Shown here: piece by piece, positions 13,057-23,070 of the stretch
Position numbering within the stretch: position 1 is the first letter of the stretch
How the letters are laid out: each line of letters starts with the position of its first letter
DNA from: Margaritifera margaritifera
Lineage: Eukaryota > Mollusca > Bivalvia > Unionida > Margaritiferidae
Direction: 5' to 3'
Length of the DNA: 64,000 nucleotides
Assembly: GCA_029931535.1 (NCBI GenBank)
Contig: JAQPZY010001419.1
Span: forward strand, 1,662,501 to 1,726,500
Position numbers and translations under genes: made by a program
The notes under the pieces: generated by a model
What the model was told of the DNA's origin: nothing
Seen by the model: only the letters and a program-made list of their open reading frames with translations
Databases searched by the model: none

Positions 13057-13730
13057 ATGGCACCACGAAAAAAGGAAATGCACCAGAAATGCCAAAGACT
13101 TGAAAAGCTCCGCGTCGAGAAAAATCAAAGATTTTTCTGTCCTTGACTTTTCCGCGCAGGCAGCACCCAAACCATCCAAACACGGCGATATGTTTCCAAA
13201 TTCAGTTCGTGCGTAACTCATTGGTCCGTCCGGATCAGGGAAAACCCAACTGTTGTTGAATATGATTTTGCGATGGTTGACGTGGGATTGATTGTACGTG
13301 ATTGCACCGTCGGCTGACCATCAACCGTGTTATGACGTACTCAAAGATTTTTTGGAAGCAAAACCACCACGTCCACGGTTGATTTTTTTCCACAATCGAT
13401 GAAGCACCTACCATTGATGACCTTGATCCGAGTGAGAATAATCTTGTCGTATACGATGACGTGATGCTAGAAAACCAAATAAATCCCGCGCGAATATTTT
13501 TCTCGACGTCGACATAAAACACAGATGTGATTTATTTAACACAACGATACGCACATGTACCTAAAGTTATCAGAGACAACTGTAACATGTTAATGATATT
13601 TCGCGGCATTGACTCGCATGGTCTTGCAAGCATTCATTGGACTTGGTGTGCCGCTGACCACTCGTGGGTGGAATTTCGAAATATGTTTGCGAATGCCACA
13701 TTGAACCCGTATAAATTTTTTCACTATTGA
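13057..13730 (+). pseudogene. FtsK/HerA-type genome-packaging ATPase
   Basis: The start at 13057 gives a basic N-terminus. A frameshift in an A-run near 13120 leads to DFSVLDFSAQAAPKPSKHG, then an in-frame stop just before the Walker A motif GPSGSGKT (13223-13246). Walker B appears in another frame as LVVYDDVM at about 13443-13466. The C-terminal part (13527-13730) reads LTQRYAHVPKVIRDNCN followed by LMIFR. This matches the motif in which these ATPases carry their arginine/sensor residues. Length and order fit the Polinton/adintovirus ATPase that pumps DNA into capsids. At least three lesions inactivate it. It heads the + strand morphogenesis cluster. Confidence 0.85.
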
Positions 13731-13807
13731 CTTGACTGATGAACCTGGAAAATATAGAGCCGATTTGGATAAAGCAATTTAGCAACCACGATAAGCACTA
13801 AAAATAA

Positions 13808-14458
13808 ATGTCGAAAACCGAGAAAACTTAACCGAAGAAAGCTTCGCTTTCCGCGAGTGATTCCATAGCAGAGTATGGAAAGCGACGCAGTCAAGCTGCT
13901 CACAAACACCAGGAACTGATTCGTAATACTATAGCCGGGCGAAAGCGTGTCAAAGATATTTTACAGTCGCGAAAAACTGCACGAGAACATCTCACAGGGG
14001 GCTTTGAACAAACATTTGCACCTTTGATTAAACTAACAAAAGAGATTGTGACCAAGGCTTTGGAAACTGTGGAACACACAAAGAAAGTCGCGGAAACCAC
14101 TGTCGCGATGATAGTAACCCAACGACAACCTGGTCCGATCAGGCGTGCGCCAACACAATTAGTACAAATACAAAAAAGGTTCGAGGAACTGCAAAAGGAT
14201 GTTGGAGAGGCACTCATGCATCTTCCGCAAGAAGAATCACCCGAATACCAAATAAAGTTAAAACCACCAAAAGATAAAAGATTTAAAGAATCAGCACGGC
14301 AGTTAATCTTTAACAATCCTTTTTGGTTTGCCCATTTAACATCTAAGGAAAAGCAATTAAACGAGTTTATGTTGGAGCATAAACTACCAGCGAATTGGAC
14401 CCCCACTTTCATCAAAGAGAACTGGCCCTCATGTGTATACAAGGAGTGGATTGTATAA
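13808..14458 (+). pseudogene. Unidentified basic coiled-coil protein of the viral-type element
   Basis: A frame of 216 codons runs from an ATG at 13808 to a stop at 14456-14458. A single premature TAA at codon 8 is its only lesion. The N-terminal third is rich in Lys/Arg and helical (AGRKRVKDILQSRKTA). It is followed by a long heptad-like helix (LTKEIVTKALETVEHTKKVA), and the C-terminal half contains aromatic patches (NNPFWFAHL). A protein with a similar helix-rich head is common beside the ATPase in these elements, and a virion-internal role is plausible. I cannot name its function. It is the best preserved frame of the element. Confidence 0.55.
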
Positions 14459-14479
14459 AGCAGATTACGTAGTATTGAT

Positions 14480-14958
14480 CCTATGAGGTCTGAAATTAAA
14501 AAGCTTATTGAGGTTATTGAGCCATAGGTGAAAAACGGGCTGCACCAGCTTTAGCTATTTTACAAAAGACTTTCAAAGCCAATACAGATCAAATCAATAA
14601 GATGGAACCGGATGTGCCTACCGAGGAAAAAGAAGAATTTCTCTCCCCATCGGATGAATCACCAAAACCTGAACCCTTATTCGAACCGCAAGCCCCTGCG
14701 CCCCAAAGCGAAGTTACATCTGCACTGGCACAACTTGCTAAATTTGACGCTCGAAGAAAAGGGCAAGAACAACAAATGAAGAAAGGAGAAGGCCTTAGTG
14801 GGCCGTGTGAGTCTCACGACCTTGCGGATCGGTTCAAAACACTTGGTGATCGTTTCGCGTGGGCCACAACGCACGCAAAGTCGTTAATGGGGTCGCATCG
14901 ATTTGTCAGCGGTTGCTCACCAATAACCTCATGGACCCTGGGACATTTTTCTTATTAA
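14480..14958 (+). pseudogene. Unidentified acidic/proline-rich protein of the viral-type element
   Basis: The open part (14540-14958) encodes a helical segment (LAILQKTFKANTDQINK), an acidic Pro-rich linker (KEEFLSPSDESPKPEPLFE) and a second helical piece. A plausible start, MRSEIKKLIEVIEP at 14482, is one base out of frame, suggesting a frameshift near 14525. No enzyme motif is seen. The composition resembles a scaffold-like or core virion protein, but this is only inference from sequence character and position between the ATPase and capsid genes. Confidence 0.45.
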
Positions 14959-14961
14959 TGT

Positions 14962-16009
14962 ATGAACTTGTTGGAGACATCGATGATTTATACGACTAAC
15001 GCGATAATGAGTTTTGAGGCAATTCTCCGCGAAATCAATGCTACGTTGCAGCGTGTTTGTGCAAACACAACCCCGAGCGTTACCTCAATGATCACAATCT
15101 CGTTAACGAAACCGGAATTCGATGTAACTTTCTCTATACCAATTACCACAGGGGAATCTCGCACACTCGAGATCGCATTGGCGTCGTTGCGAGTTTATTA
15201 CAGTTGACCTAATATCCGATCACGGTGGTCTTTCCGCAAACAACTCATTTGTGTTTTCGATGGATGATGGCGCAACCTGGCAACAAGTTGAACTTTCCGC
15301 TGGCGCGTACGACATAGAATCAATCAATTAAGAGATTCGACGGAGGAATTTATTGGTGACCGGCAAAGACTTTACAATTTTGATCCTTGAACATGAGCCC
15401 ACACTCAGCTCTGTCATCTCGATTTAATCTGCACCATACGCGGTTGATATTGCACGGTCGTCAATATAATCAATTTTAGGTTGGCCTGAAAACATTCTCG
15501 GCAACAAACGAATCTTACGCGTGGGATACTGTATCGCGCCTGACATTGTCAATATTACCTCAACAATTCAAATTAATTTAACCTGTGACGCAATAAGTGG
15601 CAGTTATGAAAGTGAAGTTTCCACAACCGTGCCTTCTCACGTTTGTATACTGTTGAATTTTTCCCCAACTGTGGAACCGGGTGATTTGATATCAATTATT
15701 CCCGCGTCACAGGTGTATCTTCCATGCCACAATCCCTGGTTGACACATATCCGTTTCACCCTTGTGGACCAAGATAATGACATTCGTACGTGGACGTGTG
15801 ATACCAGTGCATGTTGTAAACGCGAGAACTGGGCTTGGTACTGGCGTCTGGGGAATGTTCACAGGTACACGAAAGGTTCTAACGGCGTTGCTAGCATAAA
15901 AAACGTTGCTGCGGATGGATTAAAAAATCTGGGATCGCAGGCGTTGCAATCGCTTCGAGATCGACTACGACGATTAGTTATTCGAGCACCGCGGGTAGAA
16001 CTCAAATGA
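14962..16009 (+). pseudogene. Minor-capsid-like structural protein
   Basis: Three collinear pieces in different frames make up this relic. The first is beta-rich (EFDVTFSIPITTGESRTLE, then LASLRVYYS). The second, at about 15230-15350, holds VFSMDDGATWQQVELSAGAYD followed by a region with stops. The third (15521-16009) reads GYCIAPDIVNI, then SHVCILLNFSP, then a VYLPC block and FTLVDQDND. These landmarks recur in a structural protein of Polinton-like elements in many invertebrates, which I take as a minor capsid or penton-class component. At least two frame changes and several stops break it. It directly precedes the major capsid gene, as expected. Confidence 0.65.
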
Positions 16010-16221
16010 ATTACACTTCCATCGACAGAAACAATGCCCGCATCAGTCAGTTATATCATCAATGAAGCTGCTCAATAACGTATCGCTGAATTAGCGATTG
16101 CAAATCTGGCAATAAGGCACGTATTACGGTTGTGGACGGAAGCTGGCCACGAGTGGCCAAGCCACCAACTCCGTCTCACAAAAAGGTATTAGACGAACCA
16201 ATTAATAAATAAGTGTAAACA
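16010..16221 (+). other. Short spacer between capsid genes
   Basis: Contains only a short basic frame (VAKPPTPSHKKVLDE near 16155-16200) that could be the tail of the preceding protein or a small ORF. Nothing further can be supported. Confidence 0.35.
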
Positions 16222-17590
16222 ATGGCCCAATTCAAAGATACAACCGATCCCACGTTTGGCATGGACCCACCTGTGTTAGTAGATATGAGCAAAAAATATT
16301 TTCAGTATTATTCGTATCCGTCCAGGGACCTCCGGCCATTAAAACAAGAATTGCAAATGCAGGACACGTCACGGTGTTTTCTTCCGTGTGAGGCTTTCTT
16401 GGAAATCGACAACGGTAACAATTATGACGCCGATGCTATAGTTGGATTTGCTAACAATGTCATCATGGCGTTGTTTGACAGCGCACTTTATTCCATCGAC
16501 GGAAAGGAAATCGAAGCAATTCTCGACAACGTTGATGTTGCCACAACATTTCTCGGACACGCTAGATACAACGATAATTATGTTAAATCCGCTGTCCGTC
16601 TATGATGTTTTATAAGGACCCATCCTATCATGCAGGTCATAAAATGTATACAATACGACGACCTACAAAACGTGATAATTCTGCCGCAGATATAGAAGAC
16701 ATGATCATTAACGTCAACCCGAATAAAAACCTTGGATTTGCACAGCGTCGACAATAACATGAGGGAGCCTCATTGAGGTTTTCATGTGCGGTTCCTCTCA
16801 GTCACATATTATGGTCTTGCAGAGATGTCCGCAAGGTTATTTTTGGAGCCTAACACACAATCACGTTTACCGGTAAGGAGGGCAACGCCAACGATGCAAT
16901 CTGGCGTGCTAATGGTGTCACTGCTGGCATGGTTGAGTTGTCAACATTAACATTATGGATGCCCGTGTTAACTCCTTAACTGACCATTGAAAACCGTTTA
17001 TTGTCGATTATGAGTTCTGGAACCACGTCAACGCTGTCGTTTCTCTCGCACACCACAGACTCGCACACGACAACTAATATTCTGGGACAGCTTACATAGC
17101 AAATAAGTACCCAACATGGTCTTAACGCGCCAAAACACGTGTTCGTGGCGTTTCAAAATGCAAATCGAGACAATGACCAAGAGAAAAGTAAGATGATTAT
17201 TGGCAAGTTAGGAGTGTATGGAGTGCCTTTGTTGTTAAACCGTCATCAGGAACCCTCTGAAGACATTTTGCTTAACTTCACAGACAATTAAGTCTCACGT
17301 ACATATCATAATCTGTGGTCTTACCTGGACCGGCAACAAAACATTGACACAGGTCTGCAGAATTTCTCAGCTTGACGTTCGGACGTTGAACCCGATTTAT
17401 TTCTGTTGATTGGAACACCTGGAGTTGATCAGACAGTCCGTGCTTGACATGTACTTTCATGCACGTGTAGGTGGGTCCATTGACACGGCCGATTACAAAT
17501 GCTTTGCTTTGATTCTTTCTGACAAAACTTTGTTGTTGGACGGCGCATGTGATCTAATCAGGGTCATTGATGCGCCTGTGGAAAATTAAT
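16222..17590 (+). pseudogene. Double-jelly-roll major capsid protein
   Basis: The first 127 codons (16222-16605) read cleanly and contain YFQYYSYPSRDLRPL and FANNVIMALFDSALYSIDGK, the N-terminal jelly-roll features of Polinton/adintovirus hexon-like proteins. A shift follows at about 16605, then NPNKNLGFAQRRQ. Near 17140 the sequence reads PKHVFVAFQNANRDND, a landmark late in the fold. SRTYHNLWSYL appears at about 17300 and DYKCFALILSDKTLLLDG near 17490-17540, the C-terminal strand region. Total span suits the usual 400-470 residues. Several frameshifts and stops destroy it. In live elements this protein builds the icosahedral capsid. Confidence 0.8.
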
Positions 17591-17628
17591 ATCGGTTGCA
17601 ATTTAACCTGTAACATTTATAAATAATA

Positions 17629-18030
17629 ATGCCCTGCCACAAAGTTATAGTTGACCTTAGAGAAAACCAGCTTGCGAAAATCAAAAGCGCAATACGAAAC
17701 GATTGTGGGGTCACATTAAAAATTTCTTCGGAAAGGTTAATTGGAATTGTCCCTGTGTGGTCGAACCAAACGCAACTTAATCAGCTTAATGCGGTCAAAT
17801 GAAAGAACGCCTCGGTGACATTAATGTTATCGAAGTCAGAGGTGACACAATTGCAAAAGACTGGTTGAAATATTTCCATTCCTTGCGGCAATTCCAGCGT
17901 TGCTAGCGGTTGCTGCTCAGGCGGTTGTAAAAGCAGCTGCGCTAGGGGCTGTCGGAACTGCATCCGGAATGGCGCTGAAAAAGGCAGTTGGAGGCGGAGC
18001 CGGTGGAAACATGTATGGTTGGTCCCTTAA
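17629..18030 (+). pseudogene. Small membrane-active-type virion protein
   Basis: An ATG at 17629 opens a basic frame (HKVIVDLRENQLAKIKSAI) followed by TQLNQLNAVK before a stop. A downstream frame contains a very hydrophobic Ala/Gly-rich segment (AIPALLAVAAQAVVKAAALG, then GAVGTASGMALKK). This layout, paired short helical motifs followed by a hydrophobic Ala/Gly stretch just before the protease, recurs in Polinton/adintovirus genomes and is thought to be a minor core or membrane-active protein. Function here is inferred from layout only. One stop and at least one frameshift are present. Confidence 0.55.
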
Positions 18031-18039
18031 AAGAATACA

Positions 18040-18463
18040 AAAAAAAAGGCGTTCGATTACCCGGGAAAACTCGCAGAAGGCCTCGCCACTAACCAATCTT
18101 GATTTACTCGCGATGGTACAATCAGTCAAGCATTGCCGATGTGTCTGTATGCGGAATGAATTCGCATCGATGATTAACCTGTTTTTGACCAGGACCTGGT
18201 ACTCATTGGGTCGCATACGGGATAACGCCTCGACATATTTTGTATTTTGACTCGTACGGGCTTGCACCACCAATTGAAGTTGTTGATTATTTAACCCGAG
18301 GCAGATAAAGTCATTTACCACTGTTTTATTCAACGCTACAGTTGCAAACTCGTCTGGGCGAACCAATATGGGGTTATCTTGTTGTTAAAGCGTTGCGTGC
18401 ACTCGAGCGGTCACCAAACCCACAAACTCTTATCGATTTTACATTAAACTACACTTGGTAGTA
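18040..18463 (+). pseudogene. Adenain-type cysteine protease (maturation protease)
   Basis: Landmarks occur in the right order across shifting frames. PLTNLDLL comes near 18090, PGPGTHWVAYGITP (catalytic His in THW) near 18188-18230 and YFDSYGLAPPIEVVDYL near 18237-18290. A LGEPIWGYLVVKALRALE block follows near 18352-18408. The HW and FDSYG motifs are those of the C5/Ulp1-like proteases that process virion proteins of adenoviruses and Polintons. In the last block the position where the family normally has the catalytic Cys before GxL reads Trp. With the frameshifts this means an inactive relic. It follows the membrane-active-type gene, as in relatives. Confidence 0.8.
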
Positions 18464-18485
18464 TATAAAATGACTATTTACGGTC

Positions 18486-18542
18486 GCTGGTAAAATCGGT
18501 CAAATCCGCTTATATAAGTTGGATTTGACCGAGTTTACCAGC
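18486..18542. promoter_or_regulatory. 57 bp near-perfect palindrome with a TATA-like centre
   Basis: Left arm 18486-18507 and right arm 18521-18542 are 22 nt each and complementary except for one position. The 13 nt between them include CTTATATAAG (18509-18518), itself a perfect palindrome. The structure lies about 20 bp after the protease relic and just before the inserted MITE. It could be a hairpin terminator, a bidirectional TATA-containing promoter or a replication-related structure of the viral-type element. The sequence alone does not decide among these. Confidence 0.85.
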
Positions 18543-18560
18543 CGGGCTGACGGAAGCAGG

Positions 18561-18995
18561 TTACAATTATTATTTCCGGTTCAGTACCCACGAATGTAGT
18601 CCCAGTCAATGTTTAGATCATTTTTTTCCTCTCTTATTTTGGTGGTGATGTATGCATTAGATTTAGGCATCCTTAGTATTGATTTAAAGGAAATTGGTTA
18701 TTGTTTAGAATATGAGCATTACAGTGTGGTTGTCTGTGTGTATTTTGGCGACAGTGCACAGTGAGTAATGAGGCATTGGTGTTGATCCGGAAGTGAAATC
18801 TATGACTCATTGCACGTTGCTTCGTTTACAGTCCAGCCATTCATAAGAATGCCGGTTAACCTATTACAAGAACTTCAGCGTGAGTTCATCTTTGAAGATA
18901 CTTTACAGCAACATACGATTTATTAGGATTTGGACACAGTGGAAAGTTCAGTACTGACAAACAAATGTAAAGACTATAAAGGAAAATTAATTGTG
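18561..18995 (+). mobile_element. MITE family 1, full copy
   Basis: About 435 bp bounded by short inverted ends of the form (T)CACAATTA...TAATTGTG(A). It is non-coding. The same unit occurs inverted at 23071-23476, as a 5' half inverted at 20036-20247 and as a 3' half at 3627-3855. It interrupts the viral-type element between the palindrome and the fibre-like relic, so it jumped in after that element arrived. The target-site duplication is not clear. Confidence 0.7.
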
Positions 18996-19009
18996 GTCTA
19001 AGGCCTATT

Positions 19010-19575
19010 GTTGGCGTTGACCCGGTCGAGCTTGTGATTTTCCAAGATCAAACTGGAAAAGTGCGAACATAAAACATGGATATTCAAGATGTGATTGTGA
19101 GGCTGCGAGGTGGTGTCTCGCAAAACCTGGCCGCAATCAATGAAAACGGGGGAATCGATTGACTTAACAAAAACTATGTTGACGATGCTGCTGCTAAGAC
19201 AAAACAATGCGTGGATGAACAATGGAATATAACCCAAAGAAGGATCTGAAAAAAATGATGATAATAAAGCACATGGTAGACTTATTTTTGCTAACGTGGA
19301 TGGCTTTGATAAACCTAAATCTCACATCTTAAAGTTGCGTGAGTCTGGATCGTATTTGATTGTTATAAACGGATGTAGAGACATGTGGGGTACGATGACA
19401 ATAGTGATAAATAATTTCCTGCCTCATTTATTAACATCACGTATTACAGAAGACAAGACCTAATAAAATTGTATATATACGGTATCATCATCATTAGTCG
19501 CCGGAGATGAAATCCAGCTCGAAGGACTCAATGTCTATCCAAAAGGATACTTAACCGTCTTAGGCGTTTGTGTTT
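19010..19575 (+). pseudogene. Possible fibre-like (C1q/TNF-like head) protein
   Basis: Pieces in two frames give PVELVIFQDQTGKVRT, a repetitive helical/shaft-like stretch (GVSQNLAAINENGGID, LNKNYVDDAAAKTKQ) and then RLIFANVDGFDKPKSHIL. The last part reads ESGSYLIVINGCRDMWGTM and LVAGDEIQLEGLNVYPKGYL. The alternation GSYL-VxxNG...VAGDxIxLEG...LTVLG resembles the strands of compact C1q/TNF-type trimer heads, which suits a host-attachment fibre. I infer this from the pattern only. I do not recognise a close family. Stops and a frameshift near 19235 break it. Confidence 0.4.
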
Positions 19576-19602
19576 AAGATTAAATTTATCATTATATACG
19601 TG

Positions 19603-19925
19603 ATGGATTCTGACCGCGGTGATGAGGTTGCAGAATTCACCGACGATGTGTTGGATCGGCCGGCCAGTGATGCCAACATCGATGGTGATTTCGTTCCACT
19701 TGTCGACGAATACATGCTTGAAAATTGTGTTGCCAGGCCCTCGTATACACTCTAATATAATTTGCATGAGGGTACGATAAAAATCGATATTTGGGACCAC
19801 CTGCTTGATATACCAATACCAAAGCATCCATTGATTGTTTCTACAACGATGAAGTGGGATTCACCACTGAATCCACCCCGGTTGCATTCCCCAAAGAATA
19901 TGTTAGACCGACATTTACTCAACTG
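19603..19925 (+). pseudogene. Unidentified small protein at end of viral-type element
   Basis: A frame of 107 codons from an ATG at 19603, with one in-frame stop at 19753-19755. The first 50 codons are strongly acidic (MDSDRGDEVAEFTDDVLD). The rest contains KIDIWDHLLDIPIPKHP. A neighbouring frame continues with YVRPTFTQLRRGQS near 19900-19945, suggesting a further shift. No domain is recognised. Codon texture resembles the rest of the element rather than the flanking DNA. Confidence 0.35.
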
Positions 19926-20035
19926 AGAAGAGGACAATCGTGACTGTTATTTAACAAGGACGCCTTGTTGGTGTAACAGTTCTTGGGCGAAGACGAGTAC
20001 AATCGCTTCAGATACCAACCAATGACGCAATCAGT

Positions 20036-20247
20036 ATACTCACTGTGCATTGTCGCCAAAATACACACACACACACAACCACACCATAATGTTCATATTC
20101 TAATTAATAAACAGTTTCCTTTAAATCAATACCAAGAATGCCAAAGTCGAACGTATGCATCTCCATCAAAATGAATAAGGAAAAAAATGCTCTAAAAATA
20201 GAATGGGACTACATTCTTGGACACTGACCCAGAAGAAATAATTGTGA
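20036..20247 (-). mobile_element. MITE family 1, 5' half copy, inverted
   Basis: Reverse-complement match to the 5' half of the copy at 18561-18995. It includes CGCCAAAATACACACA, TTAAATCAATACCAAGAATGCC and the terminal AATAATTGTGA. It ends near the same internal GTGAGTAA-like point where the copy at 3627 begins, so the two partial copies are complementary halves. Confidence 0.7.
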
Positions 20248-20339
20248 GCTTAGTCCTATCAGGCCAACTTATTTATGACCAATTTTAGTAAAACTCTTAT
20301 ATTTGCATGCCACACCTATTTCAACTTTTATTATTATTA

Positions 20340-20460
20340 TTATTATTTTCATGGCAAATAAGGTGTGTGACAACTGTCACAAAGTGTGTAGCGTTGGTGT
20401 TCCACAGGGTGCAAGTTTAGGGCCAAGTGCTTTAGAGACGCCAAAACTAAATTTGCTATA
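20340..20460 (+). pseudogene. Tiny LINE RT remnant
   Basis: The frame at 20352-20430 reads VCSVGVPQGASLGP. It carries the GVPQGSxLGP motif seen in many LINE reverse transcriptases. Flanking reading is too decayed to extend it. Confidence 0.4.
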
Positions 20461-21593
20461 TCTTCGTTATTTATAGATATTTGTCAATGCAGTAAAACCC
20501 TTATTGTAATACAGATAAGTTCTATCGGTAAATATGTTTGAAATATAAAACATTGATAAATTAGATTCCAATAGAATTTTAAATCAAAATTTAAATGTAG
20601 AAAACTACATTTTAGCGTATAATTAAATTTTCATATAAATTTCAAAAATGAAACTGACAAATTTTAAACAGTTAAGTTGAATAATGAATGGTATTTAAAA
20701 CAAATGGTTGACTGTGTCTGTACAGCTTATAATATTTTGTCCAGGAGTAGCGAAGCAAGATAGCTCACAAAGTGATTTTTGCAGCAAATTGCAATATGAC
20801 TTTTCAAATGTACATATGTGTACACACTACAGAAACAATGACAAGTGTTATGCTCCAGATTTATTGTGTCATTTACTTATCCTGTTGTTAGTATCTATAA
20901 TAGCACACAATTATTTCCCATGTCGATGTGTCCGTTCCATGTTTTATACCAAAAATGCATTGCGTTTCAATGAAAATAACTACAAAAGGCAACAATGTCA
21001 TAGGAAACTACAGCTTCAGGGAGGCTCTAACTTACTGAACAGTGGTGCTGATCTCTTTCTTGAAAACCTAGGCCATGTCTTTGAGGTATTATGTATCAAT
21101 ATGGTAGTATGAGCTAATCCTGGTAACTTATAGCGGGTAGATTGGTCATGTCTTAATGAGACCTTGGTATCACCACCTAACTGCTGGAGAACTTCCAAGA
21201 TAATCCAACTCTTCCGCCTTGTTCCAAATACCAGGCTAGACCTGAAAAGATATAACACGTTTTACTTAATCTTATAGATCAGTAAGATGTAGGTAAATGA
21301 AGAATAAATGTGGAGATTTCAAAGTGACATTAAGGGTGCAAACACAAGTAAAAAAAAACATTAAACTTGACATAGTGACACTCAGAAATGTGAAGCAATG
21401 AGCATGTATTAAAGTGACTATTCATCCCAAAAATATATGAGGTTTCTAGTAGTATGTTTATCCGATTATATTCAACCATTTACAGGCTAAATAACTAAAA
21501 AGGTCCTCTGGCTATCATAAAGTTTAAGCCAATGAGGGGATGGTGAGGTTTGGTCATTAGTGCAACATTTAGTACATACCAGTATACAGGGAA
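20461..21593. other. No recognisable gene
   Basis: A 134-codon frame at 20708-21112 has cysteines and a hydrophobic segment (LLILLLVSIIAH) but no family resemblance. Opposite-strand frames overlap it. I treat it as unsupported. Confidence 0.45.
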
Positions 21594-22245
21594 GTTGAGT
21601 GACAATGTACTAAATTAAAAGATATTACCATAAGTAAGCTAATTTATGATGGAAATAATATTTGGATATTTCACGTGCATGTAGCCACTTATGTGCCTCA
21701 CAGATTTGCTATAGGTTCCAATAGATCCTATATCATCAACTAAATGTAACATTCTGATCCTCAAAGCTAGCAAATACGGATTGACATTCGCATAGGTGGG
21801 CTATGTACCATGTACTTATTAAGATAAATTTTGCAAACTTAATTCAAATGATCTGTTTGAACATTTCTAGTGTATTTTAAGAGTGTCGGTCAACAATTAT
21901 TAAGTAGAATGGTTCATTAAATGTGATATCAGCTAATGCTGTCAAAGTACTAAATTAAAATATATTATCATACATAAGCAAATTCATGATGAAAATAACA
22001 TTTCGGGATATTTCAAGTGCATACAGCCAAATATGTGGCTTATAGAACAACTATAGGTACAAGTAGATCTTATATGATGTACTGAATGTGAAATTCTGAT
22101 CCCAAACATTTTAAAATATATGGACATTTCCTCATGTGGAACATGTAACCATGCTAAGATCAGTTGCACAAAGTTGATTCAAATGATATTTTTCAACATT
22201 TCTGGTGTAATTTTTAGAATGTCAGTTAACAATTATTATTAGCAA
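21594..22245. repeat. Diverged direct duplication of about 300 bp
   Basis: Segments at about 21600-21905 and 21945-22245 align throughout. Both hold TACTAAATTAAAA, GGATATTTCA, CATTTCTRGTGTA and TCRGTYAACAATTATT in the same order, diverged by perhaps a fifth of positions. No coding content is seen. Confidence 0.7.
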
Positions 22246-23070
22246 TTAATAATGCTTAAAGTAAAATGGTTCAATATAATGGGATATCAGCTTATGTCAC
22301 AATGCCGCACTTTCTCAGTCAATGTCTTAACCAAAATTAACAATAAAAAGGAATGCATTTTGTGTTACACTTATTTCATTTTGATGTTTTACACATCCAA
22401 GGTAAATAGACTTAGGGAAAGTACAAATTATCCCTTTGACTTATATTTCTTTTGATATTTTGCATTTTCTGACAATTTAAAATGGTTTAGTAGACAACCT
22501 GAGAAGGCTCTCATCTCCATCGACTCATTAAGTACTATATAACTATGTTTATAAACAATTACTGAAAGCCATACAAGCAGATATGCAGATATGTGTTACT
22601 CATATAATCACCCCATCATAAATACATAAACTAACTGCTTGGGCCCATAATAAATAGTGTTATTTAACGTAAGGGCACAGTACTGTATCAGCTAGAAAGA
22701 TGTCTTCCATGTGTTTTGAATAAAGGTTTCGTTCTGACTTTGAAAGATATTTTCTCTGACAGAATTTGAACGTTATCCATAATTTCAACTTTTATATGGT
22801 GTAGCAATACATACATGATGATAATAATGAGTATCAATCACATAGAGACTATAAATCTGAACATATTTGCAAAATGTTAAAAAAATAAATTGTAAAAGTT
22901 TAAAAATTTAAACTTTTAAGAACAATTTCAAAATTTAACTTTTTTATTTGATAGTTCTATTTTTTAAAGTCAGTATTAACAAAATATTGACATTTCATGC
23001 GTCTATCTTTAATAATAAACTTGGGATTTCAATTTAAACTTGTATGGCCAAGACACTGACAGGACTCAGA
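22246..23070. other. No recognisable gene
   Basis: AT-rich sequence. The frame at 22252-22455 lacks any motif. Nothing else is seen. Confidence 0.5.

Larger units (their letters stand above)
11131..19950 (+). mobile_element. Polinton/Maverick (adintovirus-like) element, degraded
   Basis: A block of about 8.8 kb contains family-B DNA polymerase, retroviral-type integrase, PLA2-like, FtsK/HerA-type packaging ATPase, minor-capsid-like, double-jelly-roll major capsid, adenain-type protease and possible fibre-like relics. This combination is diagnostic of Polintons and adintoviruses, which are self-synthesising viral-type elements of animal genomes. Coding density and GC content are visibly higher than in the flanks. 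Polymerase and integrase are both truncated, and nearly all frames are broken by stops or indels, so the copy is dead. A MITE is inserted at 18561-18995. No long terminal inverted repeats were recognised, so the limits given are those of the coding relics and the true ends may lie outside or be lost. Confidence 0.85.

Noticed and set aside
11131..19950. A live virus or active Polinton
   Set aside because: Truncated polymerase and integrase, many stops and frameshifts, and a MITE insertion rule out activity.
20708..21112. 134-codon + strand frame
   Set aside because: No motif, no splice support, and an opposite-strand frame overlaps it. Such lengths occur by chance here.
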